DNA from: a virus
IMG/VR virus record: IMGVR_UViG_3300030012_002497
Location: 1 to 29,774 of that record
DNA length: 29,774 nucleotides
Direction: 5' to 3' (one strand)
Position 1 is the stretch's first letter, and the number at the start of each line of letters is the position of its first letter. The notes beneath the pieces are model-generated. The model did no database searches and was not told the DNA's origin. It saw only the letters and a list, made by a program, of their open reading frames with translations. Positions 21,306 through 29,506 of the stretch are shown piece by piece. The position numbers were made by a program, and so were the translations under genes.

Positions 21306-24300
21306 ATGGCAACACCAGGACAAGTGGGTCAAGGCCCAAATGATTTACTAACACCATCTGACTTGACGTCTTATCAGTTGATACTCGAGACATCAGGTCA
21401 GGCGGCTGCTGATGATTTCTTTCAACAAAAGCTTTCATTGTATGAGCAACAAAAATCTGCAAGAGAAGCACTCAAACAACAAGAGTTGATCGAACAGCAA
21501 AAGCAACAAGGTGTAGAAAACATAGAGTTTGACACAATCCGGTTGACGCCACAAGAACAAGAAAGCTACTCACAGTTTGCAGCAGGTGTGCCTCTAGAAG
21601 GGACAGAAAGGGTTCTTCCTGGAATGGCACCAGGTTTGCAACAAATACCTATGGAAGAAGTAGTTGACCTACGCAGAAGTTCAATACCAACACCTGGCGA
21701 CATACAATCTCAGGCTGAAGAAGTAGCTGCTAGTATTACACAGCAACAAATAGGGATGGGCTTTCCATCACAACTACAGTTAGAAGAACAGATCTACCAA
21801 CAACTCAAAGCAAACTACGAAACAATGAACGGCCCGTTAGAGATCGGTAAGATGTTTGAACATGAGATTGCAATCATTGAGTTTGATCTACGAAACATTG
21901 CAAAACAAGAAGCAGCTAAATACAATACAGCAGAAGATTTTGCAAAAGATAAGATTGAAGGTGAGTTTGGTGTTGATAGAGCAAGACAAGCAGGTTCACC
22001 ATTCGAATCACCACCATCACCATTCAAAGAAGGTGGTAGGATAGCCATAGAACCAGAAGCTGTGAAGGATGAGAAATACGAGTATGACCTCAATCCGTTT
22101 ATGGAAGGTAAAACAGATCTTGGTGGTTTTGGTGCTGTTATAGATTCTTTGTTTCCACAAACTATTATGTCAAAGCAGCAGATGGATGCATCAAAATCTG
22201 CACAACAGCGGATGCAAGATAACTTTATCAGAGACATTGATAATGACATAAGAAAAAAGAATCCAGAACAATACAATAGAAATGTAAGAATGGGTGGTAA
22301 GTCATCAACTATTCTTATGCAAGGTATGCGTGAAGCAGAGATCAAACAAAGATTTAGCGACTTCTACTTCAGTGAGTATGATAGAATCTATCGTGAACTA
22401 AAAAGAGAAGGTGCTGGAGAAGAAGAAGCACAAAACGAAGCAAAGAAGGCTGCTACTCGTTTGACAAAAGCACAGATTGCACTCATACCAAATCCAGTAG
22501 ATAATCCAGAGTATGCAATAATCCATGACCAGATGGCAGAAAAATACGGTCGTTTTGCAGAGATGGAAAGAACCGACTATGCACCTTATCATGTTCTGGA
22601 AACTACATACGAAGCAGCCAAAGAAGGTGGCCTTAGTTTACTATCAGATCTAGCAACAGAAGAAGATCCATTTACAGGTGAGTTGGTAGAATCTGTTGGT
22701 ATGACAATCATTAGAGATCTTAACTTACCATTCAGATTAGTTCTCAATCCTATTGAAGAAGTTGCAGAAAATGTTTTGTTTGGTGGCACATCTGGCCAGT
22801 ATACAGGTGATAGTTTCTATGACGTCAAAACATACGACTTTACAGAAGAGACAAGTGGTTTCTTACCTACAATGGACGCTTATCTAAGAGAAGTTGCAGT
22901 AGAAACAGCCAAAGGTTATGGTTTAGGAAACGCGATAGCAAACTACTCAGCAACAGAATCAGGATCTGATGGATTGATGATTGGTGGAACTGTAGTAGAA
23001 ATGATCATACCCATTGGTGCTCTCGCAAAAGGGACACAAAAACTAGCAACAACTACACTCGGCTTAAACAAGATAGCAAGAGGTTTAGATGTGGCTGCAG
23101 ATAGCACGAGGTTGCTGGACGTTGTATCCGAATCAGGTCAGCCTAATGTTTATAGGTATTTGGAAGCAGTGCGTCCTGGTGAATCTGTGGGTTATTTTCA
23201 AAGCAATCTGAAAGTAAATCAAAAGATAGCTAGTGAAGCAGCTAGACAAATGGAAGTATTGGATGCAGCTCGTATTTATTCTATGCATGAAGCTACCATT
23301 GCAACAGGTGGCGCTGGCACACGACGAGCCATGGATGAATCAGCAAGAATCCTTGCAAGAATGGATAGCGATCCGCTACAAAAGAGTTTGTTCAAGCAGT
23401 TGACCAAGGATGTTGATGAAACAAATGCTGCTGCTAAATACCAAGAGTTTGACAAACTGATTGATGACATTGGTAAACAAGACACAATGTATGGAGACAT
23501 CGCACGTGAGATAAGAAAAGAAGGCGGAACAAAAATAACATTAGGTTCTGGTGCAACTTCAGCAAGAGGATCTGGTGCTTCAACAGAACAGTTGATGGAA
23601 AGAGCAGCAGAAAGATTGGCTAAATACAACATTGAAGATTTTGTTGCATTCACAGATCGTATGTCAATACACAAAGATGTTTTGAAAACAGAAATGAAGT
23701 TTATTGATGAACTAGTTGATGATCTTAATAAAGCAGACATAGGTGAGATTAATCAAATAGACGCTGTTGTTTCACAAAAGATGGTAAGACGTGATCCAGA
23801 ACTAAGAAGAATCATGGATAAAATCGACATTGAAGTGCAGCGTGATCCAACTGGTGCTGCAAACAAGACAATGGGTGATGTTCTAACACCACAAGAACAA
23901 ATCTACTTGACCAACAGATACCTTGAAGATGAGATGAGAAGAAGGCTAGGAACACAAGGAAACAGAGCAGCACTCTTCGAACAAACAAGAGACAACACAA
24001 AAAGAGCAATGCTACCTGAAGAACTAAGAGCAGAGACAGGTGCTAGAATCTTTGGTAGTGATGCAGTAGAAAAAGCAACAAGAAGTCAAGGTATTATTAG
24101 AAGTTCTGCTAATCTTGGAACTGCTGCTCTTCGTTATGCAGATGCAATAACACCTGGAAATGCAGCAGCTTTTGTCAAAGAAGCTGGTAGAAAAATGAAA
24201 GTAATAGCACCAAAAGGTGTTCGAACAGAAATAGCATCAGTCAATAGAGCTGTTGAACAATCAAGAGATGCCGTTGTTAGATTAGAAAGGTCATTACCAG

Positions 24301-26825
24301 AATCAATGGCTATCTACGGTAGATACACAACACGACCAGATGAAGCTATCTATTCTATGTTCAACCGGTCAGCAACCAACGATCCTACTGACATTATTCA
24401 AATGAGCAAGAGTGCACAAGAACAAGCATTCAGAATGGGTAAAAACAATCCACTTACTAATGATCAGGTTCTTCAAGTTGTAAGAGGCACTTTACCGACA
24501 TTGACAAAAGCAGATGAAGCATTTGTTATTTCTAAAATAGGTGCAACACCTGTTGGATCTGTTGCCAGATTAGAAGAACTAGTCATGCAACTAATCGAAG
24601 AAATACCTCGATTGAAACAAGGTATGGTTAGTCGACCGGTGGTAGGAAGATCTAGTGCTAAGTTGACAGCTACTGAGATAGCAGCAGGAATAGAGAAGAC
24701 AGGTGCTAGAAGAGGAATGCCAAGAACTGCACCTGATGTAGCAAAAGTAATGGTTGCCATCTCAGGTAATAATGCAGCAAGACAAAGAGTAGGTGCTATT
24801 GCAAGAGCAGAGTTAGGCCCACTCTCAGTTCCAGTAGAGTATAGAACACCAACAGGACAGAAGTTTATCTTTGATGAAGCAATGAAGGTTAATGAAACAG
24901 GACGAGCATCTGACGATCTATTGAACAATGCTGTTAATGCTGGTGTTTTTGATACAACACCAACCGGATTGGATAGATTGAGACAAGAGGTAAGGCTTCT
25001 CGCTGACATACATGATGTAGCAAATCAGTTAAGAGCAAGAGGATTAGAACTAAATCTTACACCAGCACAAGTCAGACAACAAATGCTTTACAATGTGGAT
25101 CAGATACTAGATGAAAAAGTCGTAGCTGTTGCTGGTGTAGGAATAGAAAAACAACTTGCAGAACTACAAGCTCTTTACAAAAATCCAGAAACATTTCGTG
25201 TTGTGAGTAGTAATGTTGAAGAGTTGGCTAGTAAAGATCCGGGTTTGTTGAACTGGACATTGAGAACATTAGGATTCTCTGCTGATGACATGCGTCGATC
25301 ATTTGTTTCAGGCCTTCTTGGTGGTAAATACCTTCCTACAACCAGATACATTGCAGAAAACGCTGCTACACAGATGATTATCTCTGCAATAACTGCACCA
25401 GGTGCCAACAGATTAATGTTCAAAGGTGCTCTAACACCAGGTGCTATTGAATCTTTGAGCCTGTTGCCAGTAGAAAGAGTCAAAGCACTGGCTCGCACAC
25501 CTGGTTCTAAGAACACATTGGTGCCAGGAACTAGATACACTTATGCACAAGTTGGTGAGGCACTACAAAGAAAGAACATGGGTTCTACTTCAGCATCGAT
25601 AAACTTAGGTGATGTATTCTTGGAAGACATGTTAGAAGAAGCAAACCGTGCAGCAAGAAGAACTAAGCTTAAAAACATTCCTATTATTGCACAAACAGTA
25701 GATGGTGTGTATGACCAGATCAGATACATTGCAAAGAATCCAGGCATCAAGTCAAGCTCATCATCACCAGGTATGAGAATAGCAATGAACACTGACTATG
25801 CATTCAGAGAACAGATGTTTTTAGGTGCGTTGTTAGATGGTAAAACACTTGATGAAGCTACAATCTTGGCAAGACGTGCATTCTTTGATTATGGTGATCT
25901 ACCTGCATGGTCAAAGGCTTCATGGTTTAGAGGCACATTATTCTTCTCATTCGCATACAGATCTGCTGTAGAGACGGCAAGAGCACTAGCAAATCCAAAA
26001 GCTGCAGCTAATCTGGCTAAGTTGGCTCGTGCAAAAGTGGCAATGACCAAAGCGACAGGATCTTATTACTTTACAGGTGATCAAGCATTACAATCTATTT
26101 TCGTTACGAGTCAAGGTGGAGATGGTGAGTATGATGCAGTAAATCTTTACTATCGAGATCCGTGGATGTCCAATCTGATGTTAGGTGCCAATACCCTTAC
26201 CTATCTTACACAAGCAGCACAAGGTGATCCAGAAGCCTCAGTAGGACGTGGAATCAATGGTATTTTAGATTATCTCTACATGCCAGCACTTGATGTCATA
26301 CAAGATCTTGACCCTGACTTCAAGAAAGGTGTGCCACCCAAAACAGTTTACAGAATCTTGATGGCACAACAACTGGCTGGAAACATACCAGAAGTTTTTA
26401 GTGAGAATCTACCAATGGATGCCAGCATTTATGTAGATCGTTATGACATGGAAGTTCGACCACCAAGCAAGATGGTGCCAGGTTCTCCAACATTCGAAGG
26501 CTTTCAATACAGATTCCAAACAAAAGAAGGATACAATGCATTCTATCTGGACAGCTTAGCATTGGCTATCATGGGTGCCAAACGTCTAGCAGATGATGCA
26601 ACTAGTGCAATGATAATGAGTGGTATTTTACCACCGGGTTCTGACTTTACATACTTAGAGAATGGATCTCCTGCTTTGTATTTGTTTGGTCGTCAATCAC
26701 CAATACGAGTTCCAAAGGAATGGGAGATGTATGATAGACAAATGAGAGCACAACAATACAGATTGAGAGATTTACAGAAAACTTTTGGTGAACCGAAAGA
26801 TACAAATCCGGGGGATCAGAAATAA
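21306..26825 (+). CDS. Giant internal virion/ejection protein
   Basis: At 1839 residues this one gene fills almost a fifth of the window. The first ~450 residues are helical and Gln/Glu-rich. Hydrophobic patches lie near residue 556 (MIGGTVVEMIIPIGALAKG) and near 1537 (KASWFRGTLFFSFAYRSAVE), the latter able to insert in a membrane. The long middle is helical and charged, with repeated Arg/Ala-rich segments. No lysozyme or transglycosylase active-site pattern is visible. By position and size it parallels T7 gp16, which is packed in the head and forms a channel across the cell envelope during DNA entry, but it is much longer. It ends in a TAATG overlap. Confidence 0.5.
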   Translation: MATPGQVGQGPNDLLTPSDLTSYQLILETSGQAAADDFFQQKLSLYEQQKSAREALKQQELIEQQKQQGVENIEFDTIRLTPQEQESYSQFAAGVPLEGTERVLPGMAPGLQQIPMEEVVDLRRSSIPTPGDIQSQAEEVAASITQQQIGMGFPSQLQLEEQIYQQLKANYETMNGPLEIGKMFEHEIAIIEFDLRNIAKQEAAKYNTAEDFAKDKIEGEFGVDRARQAGSPFESPPSPFKEGGRIAIEPEAVKDEKYEYDLNPFMEGKTDLGGFGAVIDSLFPQTIMSKQQMDASKSAQQRMQDNFIRDIDNDIRKKNPEQYNRNVRMGGKSSTILMQGMREAEIKQRFSDFYFSEYDRIYRELKREGAGEEEAQNEAKKAATRLTKAQIALIPNPVDNPEYAIIHDQMAEKYGRFAEMERTDYAPYHVLETTYEAAKEGGLSLLSDLATEEDPFTGELVESVGMTIIRDLNLPFRLVLNPIEEVAENVLFGGTSGQYTGDSFYDVKTYDFTEETSGFLPTMDAYLREVAVETAKGYGLGNAIANYSATESGSDGLMIGGTVVEMIIPIGALAKGTQKLATTTLGLNKIARGLDVAADSTRLLDVVSESGQPNVYRYLEAVRPGESVGYFQSNLKVNQKIASEAARQMEVLDAARIYSMHEATIATGGAGTRRAMDESARILARMDSDPLQKSLFKQLTKDVDETNAAAKYQEFDKLIDDIGKQDTMYGDIAREIRKEGGTKITLGSGATSARGSGASTEQLMERAAERLAKYNIEDFVAFTDRMSIHKDVLKTEMKFIDELVDDLNKADIGEINQIDAVVSQKMVRRDPELRRIMDKIDIEVQRDPTGAANKTMGDVLTPQEQIYLTNRYLEDEMRRRLGTQGNRAALFEQTRDNTKRAMLPEELRAETGARIFGSDAVEKATRSQGIIRSSANLGTAALRYADAITPGNAAAFVKEAGRKMKVIAPKGVRTEIASVNRAVEQSRDAVVRLERSLPESMAIYGRYTTRPDEAIYSMFNRSATNDPTDIIQMSKSAQEQAFRMGKNNPLTNDQVLQVVRGTLPTLTKADEAFVISKIGATPVGSVARLEELVMQLIEEIPRLKQGMVSRPVVGRSSAKLTATEIAAGIEKTGARRGMPRTAPDVAKVMVAISGNNAARQRVGAIARAELGPLSVPVEYRTPTGQKFIFDEAMKVNETGRASDDLLNNAVNAGVFDTTPTGLDRLRQEVRLLADIHDVANQLRARGLELNLTPAQVRQQMLYNVDQILDEKVVAVAGVGIEKQLAELQALYKNPETFRVVSSNVEELASKDPGLLNWTLRTLGFSADDMRRSFVSGLLGGKYLPTTRYIAENAATQMIISAITAPGANRLMFKGALTPGAIESLSLLPVERVKALARTPGSKNTLVPGTRYTYAQVGEALQRKNMGSTSASINLGDVFLEDMLEEANRAARRTKLKNIPIIAQTVDGVYDQIRYIAKNPGIKSSSSSPGMRIAMNTDYAFREQMFLGALLDGKTLDEATILARRAFFDYGDLPAWSKASWFRGTLFFSFAYRSAVETARALANPKAAANLAKLARAKVAMTKATGSYYFTGDQALQSIFVTSQGGDGEYDAVNLYYRDPWMSNLMLGANTLTYLTQAAQGDPEASVGRGINGILDYLYMPALDVIQDLDPDFKKGVPPKTVYRILMAQQLAGNIPEVFSENLPMDASIYVDRYDMEVRPPSKMVPGSPTFEGFQYRFQTKEGYNAFYLDSLALAIMGAKRLADDATSAMIMSGILPPGSDFTYLENGSPALYLFGRQSPIRVPKEWEMYDRQMRAQQYRLRDLQKTFGEPKDTNPGDQK

Positions 26826-27157
26826 TGGCTAAGAAAAAACTAGACAAGAAGAAGATGAAGTGTAATAAACCTCGCAAATCCCCAAACCCAAAGAAGAAGA
26901 AGGTGGTCAAGGCATGTGAAGGTGGCAAAGAAAAAATCATACATTATGGTGCTGCTGGCTTTGGACATAACATCAACAAGGCAGCTCGTAAGAGTTTCAG
27001 AGCCAGACATGGTTGTGATAAGAAAAAATCAAAACTAACAGCTTCATACTGGGCTTGTAAAGATCTTTGGTCAGCAGGTTCTAGTAAGAAAACAACAGGC
27101 ACGAAAGGTCGTGTCGCCAAAAAACGTCGTAAAGGTTATAACCGTAGGAGGAAATAA
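26825..27157 (+). CDS. Small basic phage protein with RHxC/YWxCK motif
   Basis: It encodes 110 residues, extremely Lys/Arg-rich at both ends. The core reads KIIHYGAAGFGHN, then KSFRARHGCDKKKSK and SYWACKDLW. This FRARHxC ... YWxCKxLW signature is shared by small conserved phage and virus proteins of unknown function, and the paired Cys and His could bind a metal. TAATG links it to the giant gene and to the next tiny gene. A nucleic-acid-binding virion or packaging role is guessed from the charge. Confidence 0.6.
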   Translation: MAKKKLDKKKMKCNKPRKSPNPKKKKVVKACEGGKEKIIHYGAAGFGHNINKAARKSFRARHGCDKKKSKLTASYWACKDLWSAGSSKKTTGTKGRVAKKRRKGYNRRRK

Positions 27158-27279
27158 TGCCAAACAAAGACAAATCATACAAGAACCCTGGAAAGGGAAT
27201 GAAAGCACCTAAGAAGAAGAAGCCAGCCAAGAAGCCAGTCAAGCGTAAGGCACCAGCTAAGAAGAAGAAAAGAAAATGA
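27157..27279 (+). CDS. Tiny lysine-rich protein
   Basis: It encodes 40 residues, about half Lys or Arg (18 Lys, 2 Arg), starting MPNKDKSYKNPGKG and ending KKKKRK, with a PAKK-type pattern like histone H1 tails. Only a strongly charged disordered tail is visible. The start overlaps the previous stop (TAATG) after a GGAGG, and the end overlaps the next start (ATGA), so it is well supported as a real coupled gene despite its size. It probably binds DNA or RNA non-specifically. Confidence 0.6.
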   Translation: MPNKDKSYKNPGKGMKAPKKKKPAKKPVKRKAPAKKKKRK

Positions 27280-27473
27280 GGAAGAAAATGAAGAAGCGTC
27301 GTGCACGCAGTAAGCTTCCAGCTCAGTATAATGCACCTCCCGGGTCAGCTCGGGAACGTGCTATCAAGCATGCTGCGAAGCTTTACAAGTCAGGTAAGAA
27401 ACAACAAGCATTCCGTCTAAGAGAACAGATGGAGAGGAGAGAACGTGCCAAAAAGAAAAAAAGCAAAAGGTAA
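27276..27473 (+). CDS. Small basic protein
   Basis: It encodes 65 residues starting MRKKMKKRRARSKLPAQY. A short central helix (ARERAIKHAAKLYKSGKKQQ) lies between basic ends. It starts in an ATGA overlap and itself overlaps the next gene by 29 nt. It belongs to the basic cluster. No family is recognised. Confidence 0.6.
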   Translation: MRKKMKKRRARSKLPAQYNAPPGSARERAIKHAAKLYKSGKKQQAFRLREQMERRERAKKKKSKR

Positions 27474-27726
27474 GAAGAAAGGATCGGTAATGGAGACACT
27501 TCGAAAGAAGGCTGCCAAATCCAAGAAGTTTACAGCATCTCAGTTGAAGAAAAGCTATGACAAAGGATTAGCGGCATACGCGTCTTCAGGTTCTAGAAAA
27601 GGAATGTCATCCCATCAGTGGGCAATGGCAAGAGTAAATAGTGTGTTAAGAGGTGGCAAGGCAAGATCCATTGACTTTCCATCAAAAGCAAAGAAGAAAG
27701 GTTATAAAAGAAGGAAGAAGAAATGA
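27445..27726 (+). CDS. Small basic protein, DUF5824-like core
   Basis: It encodes 93 residues from a GTG at 27445, with AGGAG 5 nt upstream; an internal ATG at 27490 is the alternative start. Between basic ends the core reads FTASQLKKSYDKGLAAYASS then GSRKGMSSHQWAMARVNSVL. The GLAAYxSSGSRxG ... WAMARVNS pattern resembles a family of viral unknowns (DUF5824-like by memory). The function of that family is not known. It overlaps the previous gene, and the next gene starts in its stop codon (ATGA). Confidence 0.6.
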   Translation: MPKRKKAKGKKKGSVMETLRKKAAKSKKFTASQLKKSYDKGLAAYASSGSRKGMSSHQWAMARVNSVLRGGKARSIDFPSKAKKKGYKRRKKK

Positions 27727-27866
27727 TTGATTGGATTAAACGAAATAAGATTACAGTAGCTTTCGTAGGCGGAGCCATAGTAATAGGTAGCCAATGGGCT
27801 ACATGTAGCATAGAACCTAACGTCGTCCCACCAGAAGATACTCCTGAAGAGGTCGAAGGTGAGTAA
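27723..27866 (+). CDS. Single-span small membrane protein
   Basis: It encodes 47 residues. A basic N-terminus (MIDWIKRNK) is followed by a hydrophobic span (ITVAFVGGAIVIGSQWA) and an acidic Pro/Glu tail (NVVPPEDTPEEVEGE). Such a layout suits a small holin, anti-holin or inner-membrane spanin partner. Together with the holin-like gene at 854 it is the only evident membrane protein of lysis type. It is coupled to the previous gene by ATGA and overlapped by the next. Confidence 0.5.
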   Translation: MIDWIKRNKITVAFVGGAIVIGSQWATCSIEPNVVPPEDTPEEVEGE

Positions 27867-28044
27867 AGCAATAGTGGTTCATAGCCCTAGATTTTTTGGT
27901 CATTATGCAGTTCAACTGCCTGATGGTCAAGTTATAGATTGTGCAAACTTAAGAACTGCAATCGACACAGCAGCATCACATAATGGAGAAACAAAATGCC
28001 CTATAGTAAATACAGCCCAAAACAAAAGAAACTGGCAGCAGTAG
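27859..28044 (+). CDS. Small hypothetical protein
   Basis: It encodes 61 residues from a GTG at 27859 with GAGG about 7 nt upstream. It starts MSKAIVVHSPRFFGHYAVQL, with a short beta-type PDGQVIDCANL segment. It overlaps the 47-residue gene by 8 nt and the next gene by 49 nt. Tight overlap and a fair ribosome-binding site support it, but no family is seen. Confidence 0.45.
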   Translation: MSKAIVVHSPRFFGHYAVQLPDGQVIDCANLRTAIDTAASHNGETKCPIVNTAQNKRNWQQ

Positions 28045-28157
28045 CTGAGCCACGAAAGAAAATCACTAGAGCAGATCTGATTAAAATAGCTAAGGACAAG
28101 AAGAGAAACAAAGCTATTCCAAGACGACGCGCAACTAGGAAAAAAAGTAAGCAATAA
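27996..28157 (+). CDS. Small basic protein, PYSxxQKKLAAVAxP type
   Basis: It encodes 53 residues, MPYSKYSPKQKKLAAVAEPR followed by KKITRADLIKIAKDKKRNKA and a basic tail. The motif Y-S-x-x-Q-x-K-L-A-A-x-A-x-P ... I-T-x-A-D-(L/F) is familiar from many tiny proteins of marine phages; their role is unknown. GGAG precedes the ATG. It overlaps the gene before it and ends 27 bp before the virion gene at 28185. Confidence 0.6.
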   Translation: MPYSKYSPKQKKLAAVAEPRKKITRADLIKIAKDKKRNKAIPRRRATRKKSKQ

Positions 28158-28165
28158 ATGAAGCC

Positions 28166-28179
28166 AAGCCGATAGGAGG
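28166..28179 (+). promoter_or_regulatory. Leader motif AAGCCG...TAG...GGAGG
   Basis: AAGCCGATAGGAGG stands immediately before the ATG at 28185. Related copies lie before 28674 (28652-28668) and before the major capsid gene (11021-11039). It may be a translation-enhancing leader for highly expressed virion genes. Confidence 0.4.
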
Positions 28180-28184
28180 ATGAA

Positions 28185-28634
28185 ATGGCAATAAGACATA
28201 AAGCAAGATCGACAACAGCAGTAAGTTGGGCAGATTCAGTAAACAATAACGCGACGTTTAACAATACTTGGCAGATAACCGAGTATGCAAAGGTTTCGAT
28301 AGCATCACTGGATCTAGCCTATTCAACAGGTAATAATGTTGGAGTCAAAATAGAAGAGATCATCTTTACAGGAACAGGAACAACACCTGCTACTGCATCG
28401 AAGAAAGATACAGAAATCCTGATAGCAACAGATTCTGGTTTTACCAATGTAATCTGTGTGCATACTGGATTGTTTTCAGATGCAAAGTATAACACAACAA
28501 AGTGTGTTGCTGCTTTTGACATCGGACACTACATAGTCGTAGACAACTCAACAGATCTCTACATCACAGTAAAATGTGGTGGGTCAGGTGCATTGACAGC
28601 TGACGCTATTAGATTGACAGCATCTCAATCATAA
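28185..28634 (+). CDS. Beta-rich virion protein
   Basis: It encodes 149 residues starting MAIRHKARSTTAVSWADSVN. It is rich in Thr, Asn and Val, with regular beta strands (YAKVSIASLDLAYSTGNNVG, DLYITVKCGGSGALTADAI), and is very likely a structural or fibre-associated protein. GGAGG lies 5 nt before the ATG within the AAGCCG leader motif. It is followed by a similar-sized structural gene with the same leader. No family is recognised. Confidence 0.5.
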   Translation: MAIRHKARSTTAVSWADSVNNNATFNNTWQITEYAKVSIASLDLAYSTGNNVGVKIEEIIFTGTGTTPATASKKDTEILIATDSGFTNVICVHTGLFSDAKYNTTKCVAAFDIGHYIVVDNSTDLYITVKCGGSGALTADAIRLTASQS

Positions 28635-28673
28635 AACAACTAAGCCTCATGAAGCCGTTAGTAGGAGGGAAGC

Positions 28674-29117
28674 ATGCCAAAGGTAGGGTCGTTCGTTCAC
28701 CGGACGATAAAAACAGGTTTGAGTGTCGCGTATGGCACATCATTCACAACAGGAACAACAACATTCTTAAATCTATTATCATCAGATAGTAAAGCAGGAT
28801 ACAAACCACCCGCAAAACCGGGTGATCCGTTTCAAGGCTCACTACAGTTGATAAGGATCAGAGGACAAGCAGCAGGAGGTGCAGGAACCATAACAATCAA
28901 AGGAACGTGGGATTCGACGGGTAAAGAACTCATCATCGCACCGACTACTGTTGCTTTAACAGCTGACCAGTTAGACGTAGATGGGAGTGGTGAACATTCA
29001 ACAACTTTACTTATCGATGCTTATGTTGCAAATGACAGTGATGCACTTTATCTTTGGATAAAGACAGACACAGGAACATTTACAGTATCGGAGTATGAAA
29101 TAACTTGGATAGAGTAG
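28674..29117 (+). CDS. Beta-rich virion protein
   Basis: It encodes 147 residues, Thr/Gly/Leu-rich, with strands such as LQLIRIRGQAAGGAGTITIK and TTLLIDAYVANDSDALYLWI. The pattern suits a small beta-sandwich that decorates a fibre or the capsid. The leader AAGCCGTTAGTAGGAGG precedes the ATG. It probably forms a set with the genes before and after it. Confidence 0.5.
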   Translation: MPKVGSFVHRTIKTGLSVAYGTSFTTGTTTFLNLLSSDSKAGYKPPAKPGDPFQGSLQLIRIRGQAAGGAGTITIKGTWDSTGKELIIAPTTVALTADQLDVDGSGEHSTTLLIDAYVANDSDALYLWIKTDTGTFTVSEYEITWIE

Positions 29118-29127
29118 GGGGTGAGAG

Positions 29128-29418
29128 ATGAGCAGAATAAACTATCCTTCACCATACGTCATCACAAGAGATCGAGTAGGATCTGATTTAGTATACGAAG
29201 ATGTTTCCAGTCAGATAAATGGTTCAAGAACAGTTTTTACTTTAACACAGGAGGCGGATTCCCAAAGAATCTTTGTCTACTATAATGGATTACTAATAAA
29301 TGCAGATGCCGATAGTTTTAGTGATCAATCATTCACACTTTCGTTTGCACCTTTAGCTGGTGATAATGTCCAAGTTATTTACTCAATAAAAGGTGAACCA
29401 ATAACGGAAGGTTCTTAA
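29128..29418 (+). CDS. Small fibre-domain protein
   Basis: It encodes 96 residues. The pattern NGSRTVFTLTQ ... FVYYNGLLI ... FTLSFAPLAGDNVQVIYSIK resembles the C-terminal domain of the fibre fragment at 1-771 (STLAFDL ... FVMAYKNGLL ... LADSDELEV). It is therefore a stand-alone copy of a small beta domain used in phage fibres, possibly a tip or chaperone-like partner. It begins 10 bp after the previous gene and ends ~90 bp before the fibre gene at 29507. Confidence 0.55.
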   Translation: MSRINYPSPYVITRDRVGSDLVYEDVSSQINGSRTVFTLTQEADSQRIFVYYNGLLINADADSFSDQSFTLSFAPLAGDNVQVIYSIKGEPITEGS

Positions 29419-29423
29419 TAACA

Positions 29424-29454
29424 CAACATAGTTATACTTGTCTTCGGACAGTTG
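29424..29454 (+). promoter_or_regulatory. Leader hairpin with C(UUCG)G loop
   Basis: TGTC (29439-29442) and GACA (29447-29450) close a TTCG tetraloop, a very stable RNA loop. An outer CAAC (29424-29427) can pair with GTTG (29451-29454). It lies in the leader of the fibre gene. Confidence 0.45.
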
Positions 29455-29506
29455 CGTTGAGTTATGATCATACAAAAAAAGAGCATAAAATACTTCGGAG
29501 GAAAAC

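Noticed and set aside
21815-25540. Several reverse-strand open frames of 120-180 codons inside the giant gene
   Set aside because: Ser/Leu/Ile-rich shadow translations with no ribosome-binding sites, opposite a continuous well-formed forward gene.
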